A stretch of DNA of 7,736 nt from Deltaproteobacteria bacterium (GCA_016200595.1 JACQEL010000997.1:1-7736), one strand, 5' to 3'. Shown: positions 1-7,161, counted from the first letter of the stretch. A program made the numbers and translations. The notes: generated from the letters alone by a model not told the origin.

Positions 1-67
1 ACTGTGTTTCGACTACGGTATCTGACTTTACCGAGGTGAGGGTTGTCATCATCTGCTGGTTTATCAC
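1..67 (-). CDS. Start of an unidentified gene, cut by the left window edge
   Basis: Reading leftwards from a GTG at 67-65, the frame stays open for all 22 codons available and begins (M)INQQMMTTLTSVKSDTVV. The start is supported by a strong ribosome binding site, TAAGGAG at 80-74, six bases before the GTG. An in-frame ATG pair five codons further on is an alternative start, but nothing as good precedes it. The gene runs in the same direction as the two large genes and begins 174 bases after the HEPN-like gene ends. That gap contains the left copy of a 78-bp direct repeat whose other copy lies upstream of the giant ATPase gene. The gene may therefore be a third member of the same locus under a related control region. 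The visible residues are polar, show no signal peptide, and are too few for a family assignment. Confidence 0.55.
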   Translation of the reverse strand, partial: MINQQMMTTLTSVKSDTVVETQ

Positions 68-73
68 GGGTGG

Positions 74-80
74 CTCCTTA
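74..80 (-). promoter_or_regulatory. Ribosome binding site of the left-edge gene
   Basis: The minus strand reads TAAGGAG, a seven-base match to the 16S anti-Shine-Dalgarno complement, placed six bases before GTG at 67. It is the main reason for accepting this non-ATG start and for believing a gene leaves the window here. Confidence 0.6.
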
Positions 81-170
81 TCCCAATACCTTCGTCTAAG
101 CGAATTGCAGATTTCCGACAACACTTTCTGCTCGCTCAGTTTCAGCGTATCATGCGCCATCGGTAGCGCT

Positions 171-248
171 AACAGTCTTTCAAAGCTCGAGCAAGCCGAT
201 CTGTTTTCTCGTTTCAGCCGCAGCACAGGCCAATTTTGGATCTACTGA
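171..248 (-). repeat. Left copy of a 78-bp direct repeat
   Basis: This segment aligns without gaps to 7084-7161, with 65 of 78 bases identical by hand count; the two copies are 6913 bp apart. It overlaps the last codons and TAG stop (244-242) of the HEPN-like gene and ends about 100 bases before the next gene start at 67. Two blocks are best kept: CCAATTTTGGATCT at 230-243, identical in both copies, and the region around the dyad at 185-196 (GCTCGAGCAAGC here). On the minus strand the -35-like hexamer is TTGAAA (183-178), but 17 bases downstream the sequence is ATGGCG, so the TATAAT of the right copy is not conserved. Weaker similarity, including a shared CATGCG (151-156), continues beyond the repeat towards the downstream gene. 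The copy is best read as a related upstream control region; a cassette-end repeat is the alternative. Confidence 0.8.
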
Positions 249-1360
249 GTCTCGAACTCCAGCAAATTTTTATCCAGTGTTTCCACATGGGCAAGCTGGT
301 TACGGATCTTTCGTAATTGCCTGACGAGACGCAGTAACTTCGGATCGATATTTGGCATGATGCTGATCTGGCTTTCGATGTGGCCGATTTCCAGATCCCG
401 CAAGTCAGTAATCGTCTCGCCAAACCTAGTGTTGAAAGGCACTTTGAGAACCCGAGCGAGCCTCTTCAGAATATCCTGCCGCTTTTCTTCGATATAGGGA
501 AACATCACTCCAACTTCAGCAATCCATACCCGCCTTTCGATTTCCGCAGCCGTATCGTTCATTGCCAGCAGGCTTGAGTGGATTTTTCTTTGTTCGTCTA
601 TCGTGTTGACAACACCACGGTGCCACAGTTTTGGCCAGAGCTGCGGTTCTGCGAAGTCCCAATGCCGCTCCACAGCAATGTCCTGCAAAATCGGCCGGGG
701 ATTGAGAATGCGATCCAGATTTTCGTACGCGAGCCGGTCGCCCACATGTGGGTCCCACAGTGCGATTTGTGCAATTACATTAACGACCAGTTCCCGCTGG
801 TAGTGTGGCAATTGCCGGTCCTCAAGAATACTAGCCGCGTACAAGAGCATGTCGAGATGACTGACGACACCACTCCAAGTTTGCTTGGTCAGACAAACAT
901 CATCCGCCGGTGGTTGTAAGGCTGGATCGCCGACAAGTGGTACACAGAAGACCGAGCGCATAATCGGCGATAGCACGCGACATACATGTTCGTATTCAAT
1001 AATGAACGCTCCCCAGGTCCGCCAGAGATCAGCCGTCATTCCTTCCAGCCAAACGATGTGCCCGGCAAAGGAGTCCGCCTCAGACAGAACATAGGCACTT
1101 CGCAGCGTCTGCGAATCGGAGTGAGAGATGAAACGCGAAAACAACAGATCTAAGGGTGTCACGTCTTTCTCGTCGCTGACATCGAATGAGCGCCACTTAA
1201 CCGTTCCGCTGGCGTCCATTGCATACCGGATCGCGCTGCCAAGGCCTGTAGGCAGGTGTTCCGGCAGACAGAGCACAACATTTTTCCCGTCGCGCAAATC
1301 CTGAACGACGCGCGAAACGAATCCAGCCGGGCCGGGCAGACCCCACCAAAATCTGCTCAA
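242..1360 (-). CDS. Putative HEPN-type RNase with NTPase-like N-terminal region
   Basis: This encodes 372 residues, beginning (M)SRFWWGLPGPAGF. The TTG start at 1360 is chosen because it overlaps the preceding stop as TTGA and lies just after GGAGAAGAGG (1372-1363). The upstream ATG at 1465 would instead read out of frame through coding sequence of the ATPase gene. Residues 26-33 (KNVVLCLP), 100-108 (GHIVWLEGM) and 135-144 (RSVFCVPLVG) look like buried beta strands of a Rossmann or P-loop fold. The loop after the first strand reads PEHLPTGLGS, with no GxxxxGKT, so ATP hydrolysis is unlikely. Residues of about 260-372 are helical and end with RNQLAH (R353, H358), the R-x4-H signature of HEPN ribonucleases. 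No signal peptide or membrane span is seen, so it is probably cytoplasmic. HEPN proteins are known for RNA cleavage in toxin-antitoxin and abortive-infection systems. I infer that this is the effector, or an effector-like partner, of the ATPase encoded just upstream. The exact family is not recognised. Confidence 0.8.
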   Translation of the reverse strand: MSRFWWGLPGPAGFVSRVVQDLRDGKNVVLCLPEHLPTGLGSAIRYAMDASGTVKWRSFDVSDEKDVTPLDLLFSRFISHSDSQTLRSAYVLSEADSFAGHIVWLEGMTADLWRTWGAFIIEYEHVCRVLSPIMRSVFCVPLVGDPALQPPADDVCLTKQTWSGVVSHLDMLLYAASILEDRQLPHYQRELVVNVIAQIALWDPHVGDRLAYENLDRILNPRPILQDIAVERHWDFAEPQLWPKLWHRGVVNTIDEQRKIHSSLLAMNDTAAEIERRVWIAEVGVMFPYIEEKRQDILKRLARVLKVPFNTRFGETITDLRDLEIGHIESQISIMPNIDPKLLRLVRQLRKIRNQLAHVETLDKNLLEFETQ

Positions 1361-1372
1361 GACCTCTTCTCC
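1357..1372 (-). promoter_or_regulatory. Coupled translation start: RBS plus TTGA stop/start overlap
   Basis: The last codons of the ATPase gene (AGG TCT TGA) contain the proposed TTG start of the HEPN-like gene in the next frame, giving a four-base overlap, TTGA. The purine tract GGAGAAGAGG (1372-1363) lies immediately upstream. Four-base overlaps of this kind usually mean translational coupling and fixed stoichiometry. TTG in place of ATG would lower output of the downstream, potentially toxic, protein. An alternative start further inside the gene cannot be excluded from sequence alone. Confidence 0.6.
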
Positions 1373-4300
1373 GAACGAATGGCAGCGAGTATGCGAGCGA
1401 CCACCCTGTCCACTTGGTAGAAGCCGTTGCCCACCGGTCTTGCCAGGCTCAGTAGATTCGCCCAACGCAGGCTCTGGTGGATAGTTTCCTCTTCAACATT
1501 GTCTATCACGCCTGCGAGATCGCTTGAGGTCGCCCCCTCAAGTTCGGCCAGGTCACTCAACACAACAAACTGAGGTGTGTGCTCCACAATGCCCATCAGG
1601 CGTGCCCACTTGCGAACGTCATCGGGGTTCTTGAACCTCTGCTCAATCTCGTCCAGGTACCGCCGCCAGTTATGAGAGTCGTTCTTCGCCTTCTGATAGA
1701 AGGACTCGAGGAGAAAAGGCCAATTGCCGGTCACAGCCGAAATATCTTCTCGACCGACCTTGTTAATGGTGAAACCGCAGTCGTCCAGCCACGCTCTCAG
1801 CGCGCTATCGTGCCAGGGACTAAGAGTGAAGGTACTCCAGTTGTTAATGAGCGTCAGATCAACCGGACTAACTATTTGCCAAGTCAACTGAGGATCCGCA
1901 AGAAAGAGCACCTTTGCAAACGAGGTTTTCGACGTCAACTTATTAAGTTTCTGCCGCGCCGCTTCTACCCAGCCTTCATTCCAGGTGCATAAACTGGATA
2001 CCAGCATTGTAGTCGTCCCATCCTTGGTGCGGGCGTCCAGTTCGACCAGCCGACGCGCAAAGTCATTCATAGCCGAGATATTGTTTAACGGAATGAAGAA
2101 CTCCTTTCCAGATACGGCTTCGATGTACTTCTCGGCTTGATCAAGGTCAGCCGCCGCACTTCCCAGGACGACAGCCACATCATTTCTGTGACCGCGGAGC
2201 TCCGCTTCCTGCTGAGCAGTGAAAGGGCTGCGGTGCGCATAATCACTCCCTTGCGCCGTGGGGAAAGCCACCCGAAACGTCGCCGCTTCATACTCCTGAG
2301 GCACATCACGCTGCGACGCCGAATCCAATTCCGCCTCGATTTCTTCTTGTGTGCCAATTAGGGAAATAACGTTCGGGCTACGCAAGGCGTAGCGATTGGT
2401 ATCCACAACTCGTAAGACGCCGAGACCAACCATTTCGTCGAGCAGGACACGGAATGCATCCTCCGATATCACGTCGCGAAACCCTGGCCCCCAGAATGTC
2501 ATGGCCTGTTCCCGAATCCAGGACACTGCAAAGCCCCTCTCGGCACGCTCCTCATCCGTTGTTGTGCTGTAAAGCGCAATCGCAGATGCGATGACGCGGT
2601 AGCGTGGATCAAGGTCTAGCGTCCACATTAGCCGGTCCCGAATGGCTTTGCGTAACTCTTGGCTGCGATAGGCGTCTTCAACATACCTGGATGTGATCAA
2701 ATATGGAGGGCTGAATTTCCCATCGAATACAACCTTCTGAGAATTCGTTATGTGTCGCAATAGTTGGTTGCAGTAGAGTTGAATCAGACTTGGGTAGTAG
2801 TTGGTCTGCGACAGAATGCGCATTACCAGATCAGGCGACTCGAAGCGATAGCCGAGGCTGGCCAGCGGACGCTCGATCAACGCGCTGGCCTCGCGCCACT
2901 CACCTCCATCGATCAGCGGCCCAATACAGATCGGTTCACCGTAATGTGCCAGCGGGTGATTTTCCAGGCGTGTGGTGCGCTGCACATTGTGCAAACCGGC
3001 GAAGACAACCTTGAACCGTCGAAAAGTCTGGTCCATCAACCCTTTGAGCCGAGCTACCCGGATGAACTCACCATTTTCTGGCTGGCCGTCATCCCTGGGC
3101 CGCAAGCCATCTCGCTCGAGGAAACGGTCTGCCTCATCCAAAAGCAGAAGGATACGGCGCTGCTCATCGGTATTGAGCCAATTCCTGACATGACCCAGCA
3201 ATCCCTCGACGCCAATGTGAGCTGGCATAGCGCCGGGAACAACCCCAAGTTCCTTGAACTTCGTCGCAAGAACATTCCAAATGTCATCAATGGGCCGATC
3301 ATAGCCAATGCCGAGTGTTTTTAGATCCAGCCAGATTGCTATCCGACCGTCTTCCGGAGAATGAAAGTTGCGCTCGACATCACGCAGTAGCGCCGTCTTA
3401 CCCAATTGTCGTCCACCGTAAATGAAACAGGATCCCATAGGGTCTATCATGGAGTCGCGCTCACGCTGTCGCCCGTAGAACATCTCCGGAGGAACCAAGC
3501 CGGCAGTAGTGGTATAAGGTTCGAGGAAAGTGAAAGGCAGAGTACAGTCGAACATCACTGGTAAGCGCGCGCCACGCTCGCCACATACGTAGAGCATCAG
3601 CGTGTCATCGATGACGACAAAAGTCCGGCGGCGCTCCCGACACAGGCGCGCAAGATCGCGATGTCGCTGTTCCGTCATACGCCCAAAGTGAAAGACTATT
3701 ACCGGTGAACCATGGGTGGTCTCGCCAACATCGTTCAACAGATCTTCTTCGGTTGGCCGATCCCAAACGCATAGGATACGGTAATCCCCGTTCGCAACAG
3801 AGCCAAAGAATGGTACAGGACAGCGATTGCGATCACGAATTGGCTCAGCTGACAGATCGACCCAGGTTCGCCGGCCAGACTGCCTAACCAGTATCTGTGA
3901 TGGATTGAAACCAAGACGTGTCAAAATCTGGCGAAGCCGAGGATCATCTACCTTGCCCGACTTCTTAAGCATAAACCATGCGGCGACCATCTCAGCTGCT
4001 TGAGTGGCTTGCTTGCCGGCGACGCGACCCATGTCAACTACTCCAACCGAGGCGTTGCCGATGGCACCGATAATTTTTGTGGGGTATTCCTTCTCGAGGT
4101 ATGCTTCGATGTCATGGAATATTTCTGGAAAGTAGTTGCGAAAGGCCTGTGTGCGCGCCTCCGAGGCCGGCAGTGGCAAGCCTTTTAATGTCATATCGAT
4201 GTACTCATTGGCCGCCAGTACGTCGCCACGGTCCAACACGGCGAGTATGCGATTATAGGATGGGTTTGCAGACCCGCCCGGTAGGCCTTCCAACCGTCGT

Positions 4301-6984
4301 TGCGCCCCTGCTACCTGTGCAACACGCTTCTTGTCAATCTGGCCGCGAACACCGGCTAGTCCCCGATGTTTCTCAGCGAAATTTAGAATCGCACGGCTAG
4401 ATAGCGCAACGGCTTCCAATTCTCCATTGTACTCTGTATGCTCCTTTTCCATGAGTAATCCGAATGCCACGGCGCCTTCCACCTGTCTGCGTGTCTCCTC
4501 AACATCGCGTTGAAGGGCGTCGCGACAAGACTGGAGGTGTTTATCACGCAAGTCGCGTAACTGTCCTACATCGATGCCCTTCGTAGGATATTTCTCAAGA
4601 TATTCGACAATTAGCAAAGTGCCCTGATGATCGCGCGCCTCGCAACGCCCTTCAAAGGCTTTCTGCCAGTTGAACTGTTCGTCGCTGATCAGTTGCTGCA
4701 CGCCTTGCACGAGTTGTTGTAGATCTAAGCTTTCGGGCTCCAACTGATCGTTCAGCGGCACATTCGGTATCGCCAGCCAGTCGAGTCCAAGAATGTATCT
4801 CGGAGCGGGTTCTTCAACTGAAAGCGGAGTCTCCGAGTCGAAGAGCATTTGTGTGTTTTCCAATGAGCGGCGGGCGCATGCAAGTGTGCCCGCGATACTT
4901 TTGCTCGGATGATTCTCACTGAACGCTTCAATTTCAGCCATCACAGCTTTTTGACGGCTCCAAACTTCCTGCCGTAAACGTTCGGCCTGTTTCTGAATAT
5001 GCTGGCGCGCGCTCTCCTGGCCCGGCCTCGATTCCTGCAACTCAATCCAGCGTTGCGCGAATGCAACGGCTTCGCGGACGTCTGTACGGAGTTTCACCAG
5101 GGCCCTGGCCGTGATGCCCTCACCACCCCGCCTCTTGAGAATTTGGCGGTCCGTCATATCGATTTCGCGCTTGAGGTTGTTGTCGCTGGACAAGTGGATT
5201 ACTGCACGCTTCACCGCGATTAGTTGGCTCGCATCGTTCTGGCGCACAGGCTGCAGTAGAGACTGGATAATACCCTTCGGCTCCTGCCACTTGTGCCAGA
5301 CTTTGGTCGCGGGCGCGTAAACAATGGTCATTAACGGCGCTCTGGCACACCATGCGTCCGTTTCCTGCGACAATAAACGTACATCTTCCTGCCAGGCAGC
5401 CAGGTCGCGGGCCTTTTTCAGCGCACTCAGATCGAGTGGTTGCTGTTTGTCGCCGTAATCAGCAATGATCTGACAGAACTCGGCAAGCTGGCTCAGGCCT
5501 GCTTCCTTTAGATTGAGCGACCTGAGCATGGCTGGCGCTCCAGTACCCGGCGAAAGCAGAGCCGGGCGCAGCGCCGCAGCAACCGCAAGGAACTTGAGCG
5601 CCAGACTCAAGTCGGGATCGTTCGTCTTTAAGGCATCGGATGTGAATTCCGTGAAGTCTTCAGCCAGCAGACGCTGTATCTCGCCGCCTGCGTATCGGAC
5701 ATAAGTCCCTAACGCCACCGCACGGAGTAGCCAAGCGGGCGGGTGCGACTCGATTCGCCCAGCACGCTGTTCAAAAACTCGCATTAGATAGTAAGCCAAT
5801 CCAAGCCGGTTGTTTTCAACGAGATACCACAGCAACTCGTTGGGGATGTCATATTCAGTGACTCGTGGCGGTGGAGGGGCCGGCTCCTCGATCGGCGGAG
5901 GTAATTTTGCTTTCTGCTCTTTAGCGAGCGGTTTCTCTAAAGTGATCACAATCTCCGGTTGTCGGGTTGGTTCCTCAAGTTCCGGAGTCGAGGAAGGTTC
6001 GGGCCGGGTGAAAGGCGCTGCGGCTTGTATGGCTTCTGCGGAAGCAGCCGGGCCGGTTGCTTTAGTTGGTTCCGAAGCAGACTCGGCCGGTTGGGGGATC
6101 ACTGCCGCTTCAATCCGCGTGACGTGCTCAACAGCTGATACAGTTGTTGCACCGACAGGGAGCGTCGGCTCTGGTTGAAGTGCACCAAGCGAGACTACTG
6201 CTTTCTCCTCACCACTTTCGGACGGTGGAAGTGCTGCTTCTGCCACAGGCGCTTTCACAACCGCTGTGGCTTCAGGAGCTTGTGCCACCTCGGATTGGGA
6301 GGCGACCCCGCGCTCATCACCTGGTTCAGACACCTGTCCTACGGCATTTTCGCCAAGTACCAGTCTTCCACGTACAGCTGCGATAGCCAGAGGTTTGCCA
6401 AACGTTTCTTCAATCGAATTCTTCAGATGGTCCCACTGGTCGTCTGACAGGGCTTGATGGCTCTCGACAAAGGTCAACAGAGACGCATAGGGATGCTGTC
6501 CGTCGGCCAGGCGCTGTGCTTCAGGGTGCAACTCGGGCCATTGAGTCACCGTAAGTGCGTCGCGCAGGGCGCGCGCCTCCGCTTGGCATTGCAACAGTGG
6601 CATGAACTCAACCTGGGTGCGATGTACGACGGTGATCACCCGGTCGAGGATGGTAATCGCCTGACCGCGAATTGCCTCAAAGGACGTCCGCTGGCTCTCT
6701 GCCTGGCGTATAGAATACAGCAGGGCCTTCAGGTCATCGAGCGAGGTCAAACCACTGATGGATGGCAGCGGTGAGATGGCGAAATGTTGCGCTAGATCCA
6801 GTACCCGGTTCCGCAATTCTGCGAAGTCTTGCTGGGAAGAAATCATCTGTTTTATTAGGTTGTCCGGCGCAGGCTTGCCCACTCGGCGCAGTTCATTTGC
6901 CGCGACGGACACGCTAGCACCCAGTTCGGAAAAACTTTCCGACAGCCTCGCAAGCTGTTGCGCTAGATCATCATAGTGGTTCAT
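1357..6984 (-). CDS. Giant AAA_16/STAND-type P-loop ATPase, about 1875 residues
   Basis: The start is the second ATG of ATGATG (6984), seven residues into the longest frame, because AAGGA (6995-6991) precedes it; the ATG at 7002 has no ribosome binding site. Numbering from 6984: about 1-218 is helical; 219-378 is an Ala/Pro/Glu-rich linker ending in PPPP; about 379-1090 is largely helical, with coiled-coil-like stretches near 630-690 and 810-850. Residues 1094-1170 are beta-rich (PVIVFHFGRM, then TFVVIDDTLMLYV). FYGRQRE (near 1170), Walker A GGRQLGKT (1190-1197, K1196) and Walker B ILLLLDEAD (D1283, E1284) define an ATPase of the AAA_16/STAND kind. VVFAGLHNVQR follows as a sensor-like strand. 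A winged helix lies at about 1511-1550. A second NTPase-like module (about 1580-1875) has strands near 1603 and 1689 and a lid-like VTGNWPFLLESF near 1752, but no Walker A. It is cytoplasmic by composition. I infer a ligand-gated switch that controls the coupled HEPN-like protein. No substrate or trigger can be read from the sequence, and I do not recognise the gene as a named system component. Confidence 0.88.
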   Translation of the reverse strand: MNHYDDLAQQLARLSESFSELGASVSVAANELRRVGKPAPDNLIKQMISSQQDFAELRNRVLDLAQHFAISPLPSISGLTSLDDLKALLYSIRQAESQRTSFEAIRGQAITILDRVITVVHRTQVEFMPLLQCQAEARALRDALTVTQWPELHPEAQRLADGQHPYASLLTFVESHQALSDDQWDHLKNSIEETFGKPLAIAAVRGRLVLGENAVGQVSEPGDERGVASQSEVAQAPEATAVVKAPVAEAALPPSESGEEKAVVSLGALQPEPTLPVGATTVSAVEHVTRIEAAVIPQPAESASEPTKATGPAASAEAIQAAAPFTRPEPSSTPELEEPTRQPEIVITLEKPLAKEQKAKLPPPIEEPAPPPPRVTEYDIPNELLWYLVENNRLGLAYYLMRVFEQRAGRIESHPPAWLLRAVALGTYVRYAGGEIQRLLAEDFTEFTSDALKTNDPDLSLALKFLAVAAALRPALLSPGTGAPAMLRSLNLKEAGLSQLAEFCQIIADYGDKQQPLDLSALKKARDLAAWQEDVRLLSQETDAWCARAPLMTIVYAPATKVWHKWQEPKGIIQSLLQPVRQNDASQLIAVKRAVIHLSSDNNLKREIDMTDRQILKRRGGEGITARALVKLRTDVREAVAFAQRWIELQESRPGQESARQHIQKQAERLRQEVWSRQKAVMAEIEAFSENHPSKSIAGTLACARRSLENTQMLFDSETPLSVEEPAPRYILGLDWLAIPNVPLNDQLEPESLDLQQLVQGVQQLISDEQFNWQKAFEGRCEARDHQGTLLIVEYLEKYPTKGIDVGQLRDLRDKHLQSCRDALQRDVEETRRQVEGAVAFGLLMEKEHTEYNGELEAVALSSRAILNFAEKHRGLAGVRGQIDKKRVAQVAGAQRRLEGLPGGSANPSYNRILAVLDRGDVLAANEYIDMTLKGLPLPASEARTQAFRNYFPEIFHDIEAYLEKEYPTKIIGAIGNASVGVVDMGRVAGKQATQAAEMVAAWFMLKKSGKVDDPRLRQILTRLGFNPSQILVRQSGRRTWVDLSAEPIRDRNRCPVPFFGSVANGDYRILCVWDRPTEEDLLNDVGETTHGSPVIVFHFGRMTEQRHRDLARLCRERRRTFVVIDDTLMLYVCGERGARLPVMFDCTLPFTFLEPYTTTAGLVPPEMFYGRQRERDSMIDPMGSCFIYGGRQLGKTALLRDVERNFHSPEDGRIAIWLDLKTLGIGYDRPIDDIWNVLATKFKELGVVPGAMPAHIGVEGLLGHVRNWLNTDEQRRILLLLDEADRFLERDGLRPRDDGQPENGEFIRVARLKGLMDQTFRRFKVVFAGLHNVQRTTRLENHPLAHYGEPICIGPLIDGGEWREASALIERPLASLGYRFESPDLVMRILSQTNYYPSLIQLYCNQLLRHITNSQKVVFDGKFSPPYLITSRYVEDAYRSQELRKAIRDRLMWTLDLDPRYRVIASAIALYSTTTDEERAERGFAVSWIREQAMTFWGPGFRDVISEDAFRVLLDEMVGLGVLRVVDTNRYALRSPNVISLIGTQEEIEAELDSASQRDVPQEYEAATFRVAFPTAQGSDYAHRSPFTAQQEAELRGHRNDVAVVLGSAAADLDQAEKYIEAVSGKEFFIPLNNISAMNDFARRLVELDARTKDGTTTMLVSSLCTWNEGWVEAARQKLNKLTSKTSFAKVLFLADPQLTWQIVSPVDLTLINNWSTFTLSPWHDSALRAWLDDCGFTINKVGREDISAVTGNWPFLLESFYQKAKNDSHNWRRYLDEIEQRFKNPDDVRKWARLMGIVEHTPQFVVLSDLAELEGATSSDLAGVIDNVEEETIHQSLRWANLLSLARPVGNGFYQVDRVVARILAAIRSEKRS
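5851..6330 (-). other. Low-complexity Ala/Pro/Glu linker inside the giant ATPase
   Basis: Residues 219-378 of the ATPase are dominated by Ala, Pro, Glu, Val, Ser and Thr, with repeated motifs such as EPT, PEP and PPPP and almost no aromatic residues. The segment is predicted to be disordered and separates the helical N-terminal domain from the main body. It probably acts as a flexible tether, perhaps holding a sensing or oligomerisation domain. The long plus-strand reading frames opposite it arise from this biased composition. Confidence 0.75.
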
Positions 6985-6990
6985 CATGTA

Positions 6991-7000
6991 TCCTTCTTCC
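6991..7000 (-). promoter_or_regulatory. Ribosome binding site that decides the ATPase start
   Basis: The minus strand reads GGAAGAAGGA, followed by TAC and then ATGATG (6987-6982). Spacing from AAGGA favours the second ATG (6984), with the first (6987) also possible. The tract lies inside the codons that follow the upstream ATG at 7002, which argues that that ATG is not used. Confidence 0.6.
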
Positions 7001-7067
7001 ATGTGTTACTGTTTCGATCAAGCAACAAGCACAAAAATGCTCCACAGCACCCCAACCTTCGCATGCG

Positions 7068-7096
7068 ATTATAAGTTCGCTCTAACAATCTTACAA
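7068..7096 (-). promoter_or_regulatory. Sigma70-type promoter of the ATPase-HEPN operon
   Basis: On the minus strand, TTGTAA (7096-7091, four of six matches to TTGACA) is separated by exactly 17 bases from TATAAT (7073-7068, perfect consensus). Transcription would begin near 7060, leaving an untranslated leader of about 75 bases before the start at 6984. The -35 hexamer and most of the spacer lie inside the right copy of the 78-bp repeat, and a dyad abuts the -35 on its upstream side. No other promoter this good was seen in the intergenic region, and the two downstream genes appear to share it. Confidence 0.65.
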
Positions 7097-7161
7097 AGCT
7101 TGAGCAAGCCGACCTATTGCCTCGATTCAGTCGCAGCGCACACCAATTTTGGATCTGCTGA
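7084..7161 (-). repeat. Right copy of a 78-bp direct repeat
   Basis: Ungapped match to 171-248 with 13 mismatches. This copy is wholly intergenic: it starts 52 bases after the stop codon of the GC-rich upstream gene and ends about 100 bases before the ATPase start at 6984. It contains the dyad GCTTGAGCAAGC (7098-7109), the identical block CCAATTTTGGATCT (7143-7156), the -35 hexamer and part of the promoter spacer. Having similar sequence at similar distances upstream of two minus-strand genes suggests a shared regulator or transcription start architecture. Similarity stops abruptly at its upstream edge, which in the other copy coincides with the end of the HEPN-like coding sequence. Confidence 0.8.
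7098..7109. promoter_or_regulatory. Candidate operator dyad next to the -35 hexamer
   Basis: GCTTGAGCAAGC has perfect five-base arms around a two-base centre and sits immediately upstream of the -35 hexamer of the operon promoter. The equivalent place in the left repeat (185-196) reads GCTCGAGCAAGC: it breaks one pair of this dyad but forms a perfect eight-base palindrome, GCTCGAGC, at its start. Its position fits binding by a transcription factor, but no regulator gene is visible in the window. Confidence 0.35.

Noticed and set aside
36..248. Plus-strand frame of 70 codons across the left repeat
   Set aside because: It covers the repeat and runs opposite the well-supported minus-strand gene start, has no homology that I recognise and no good ribosome binding site.
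1361..1465. Longer start for the HEPN-like gene (ATG at 1465)
   Set aside because: The 35 extra residues are Gly/Arg-rich, fully overlap ATPase coding sequence in another frame and lack a convincing ribosome binding site; the TTG at 1360 is better supported.
2764..3324. Plus-strand frame of 186 codons
   Set aside because: It lies wholly opposite the conserved ATPase core, including the Walker B region, has no ribosome binding site of note and gives no recognisable protein; it is a shadow frame.
5810..6178. Plus-strand Gly/Ser-rich frame of 122 codons
   Set aside because: It is antisense to the Ala/Pro/Glu linker, and its composition follows from the biased codons on the other strand.
6985..7002. 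Longer start for the ATPase gene (ATG at 7002)
   Set aside because: No ribosome binding site precedes it, and the first codons encode the purine-rich tract that serves as the site for ATG at 6984 or 6987.
171..7161. Repeat pair as a CRISPR array or insertion-sequence ends
   Set aside because: There are only two copies, 6.9 kb apart, in direct orientation, with no transposase, cas gene or spacer structure between them.
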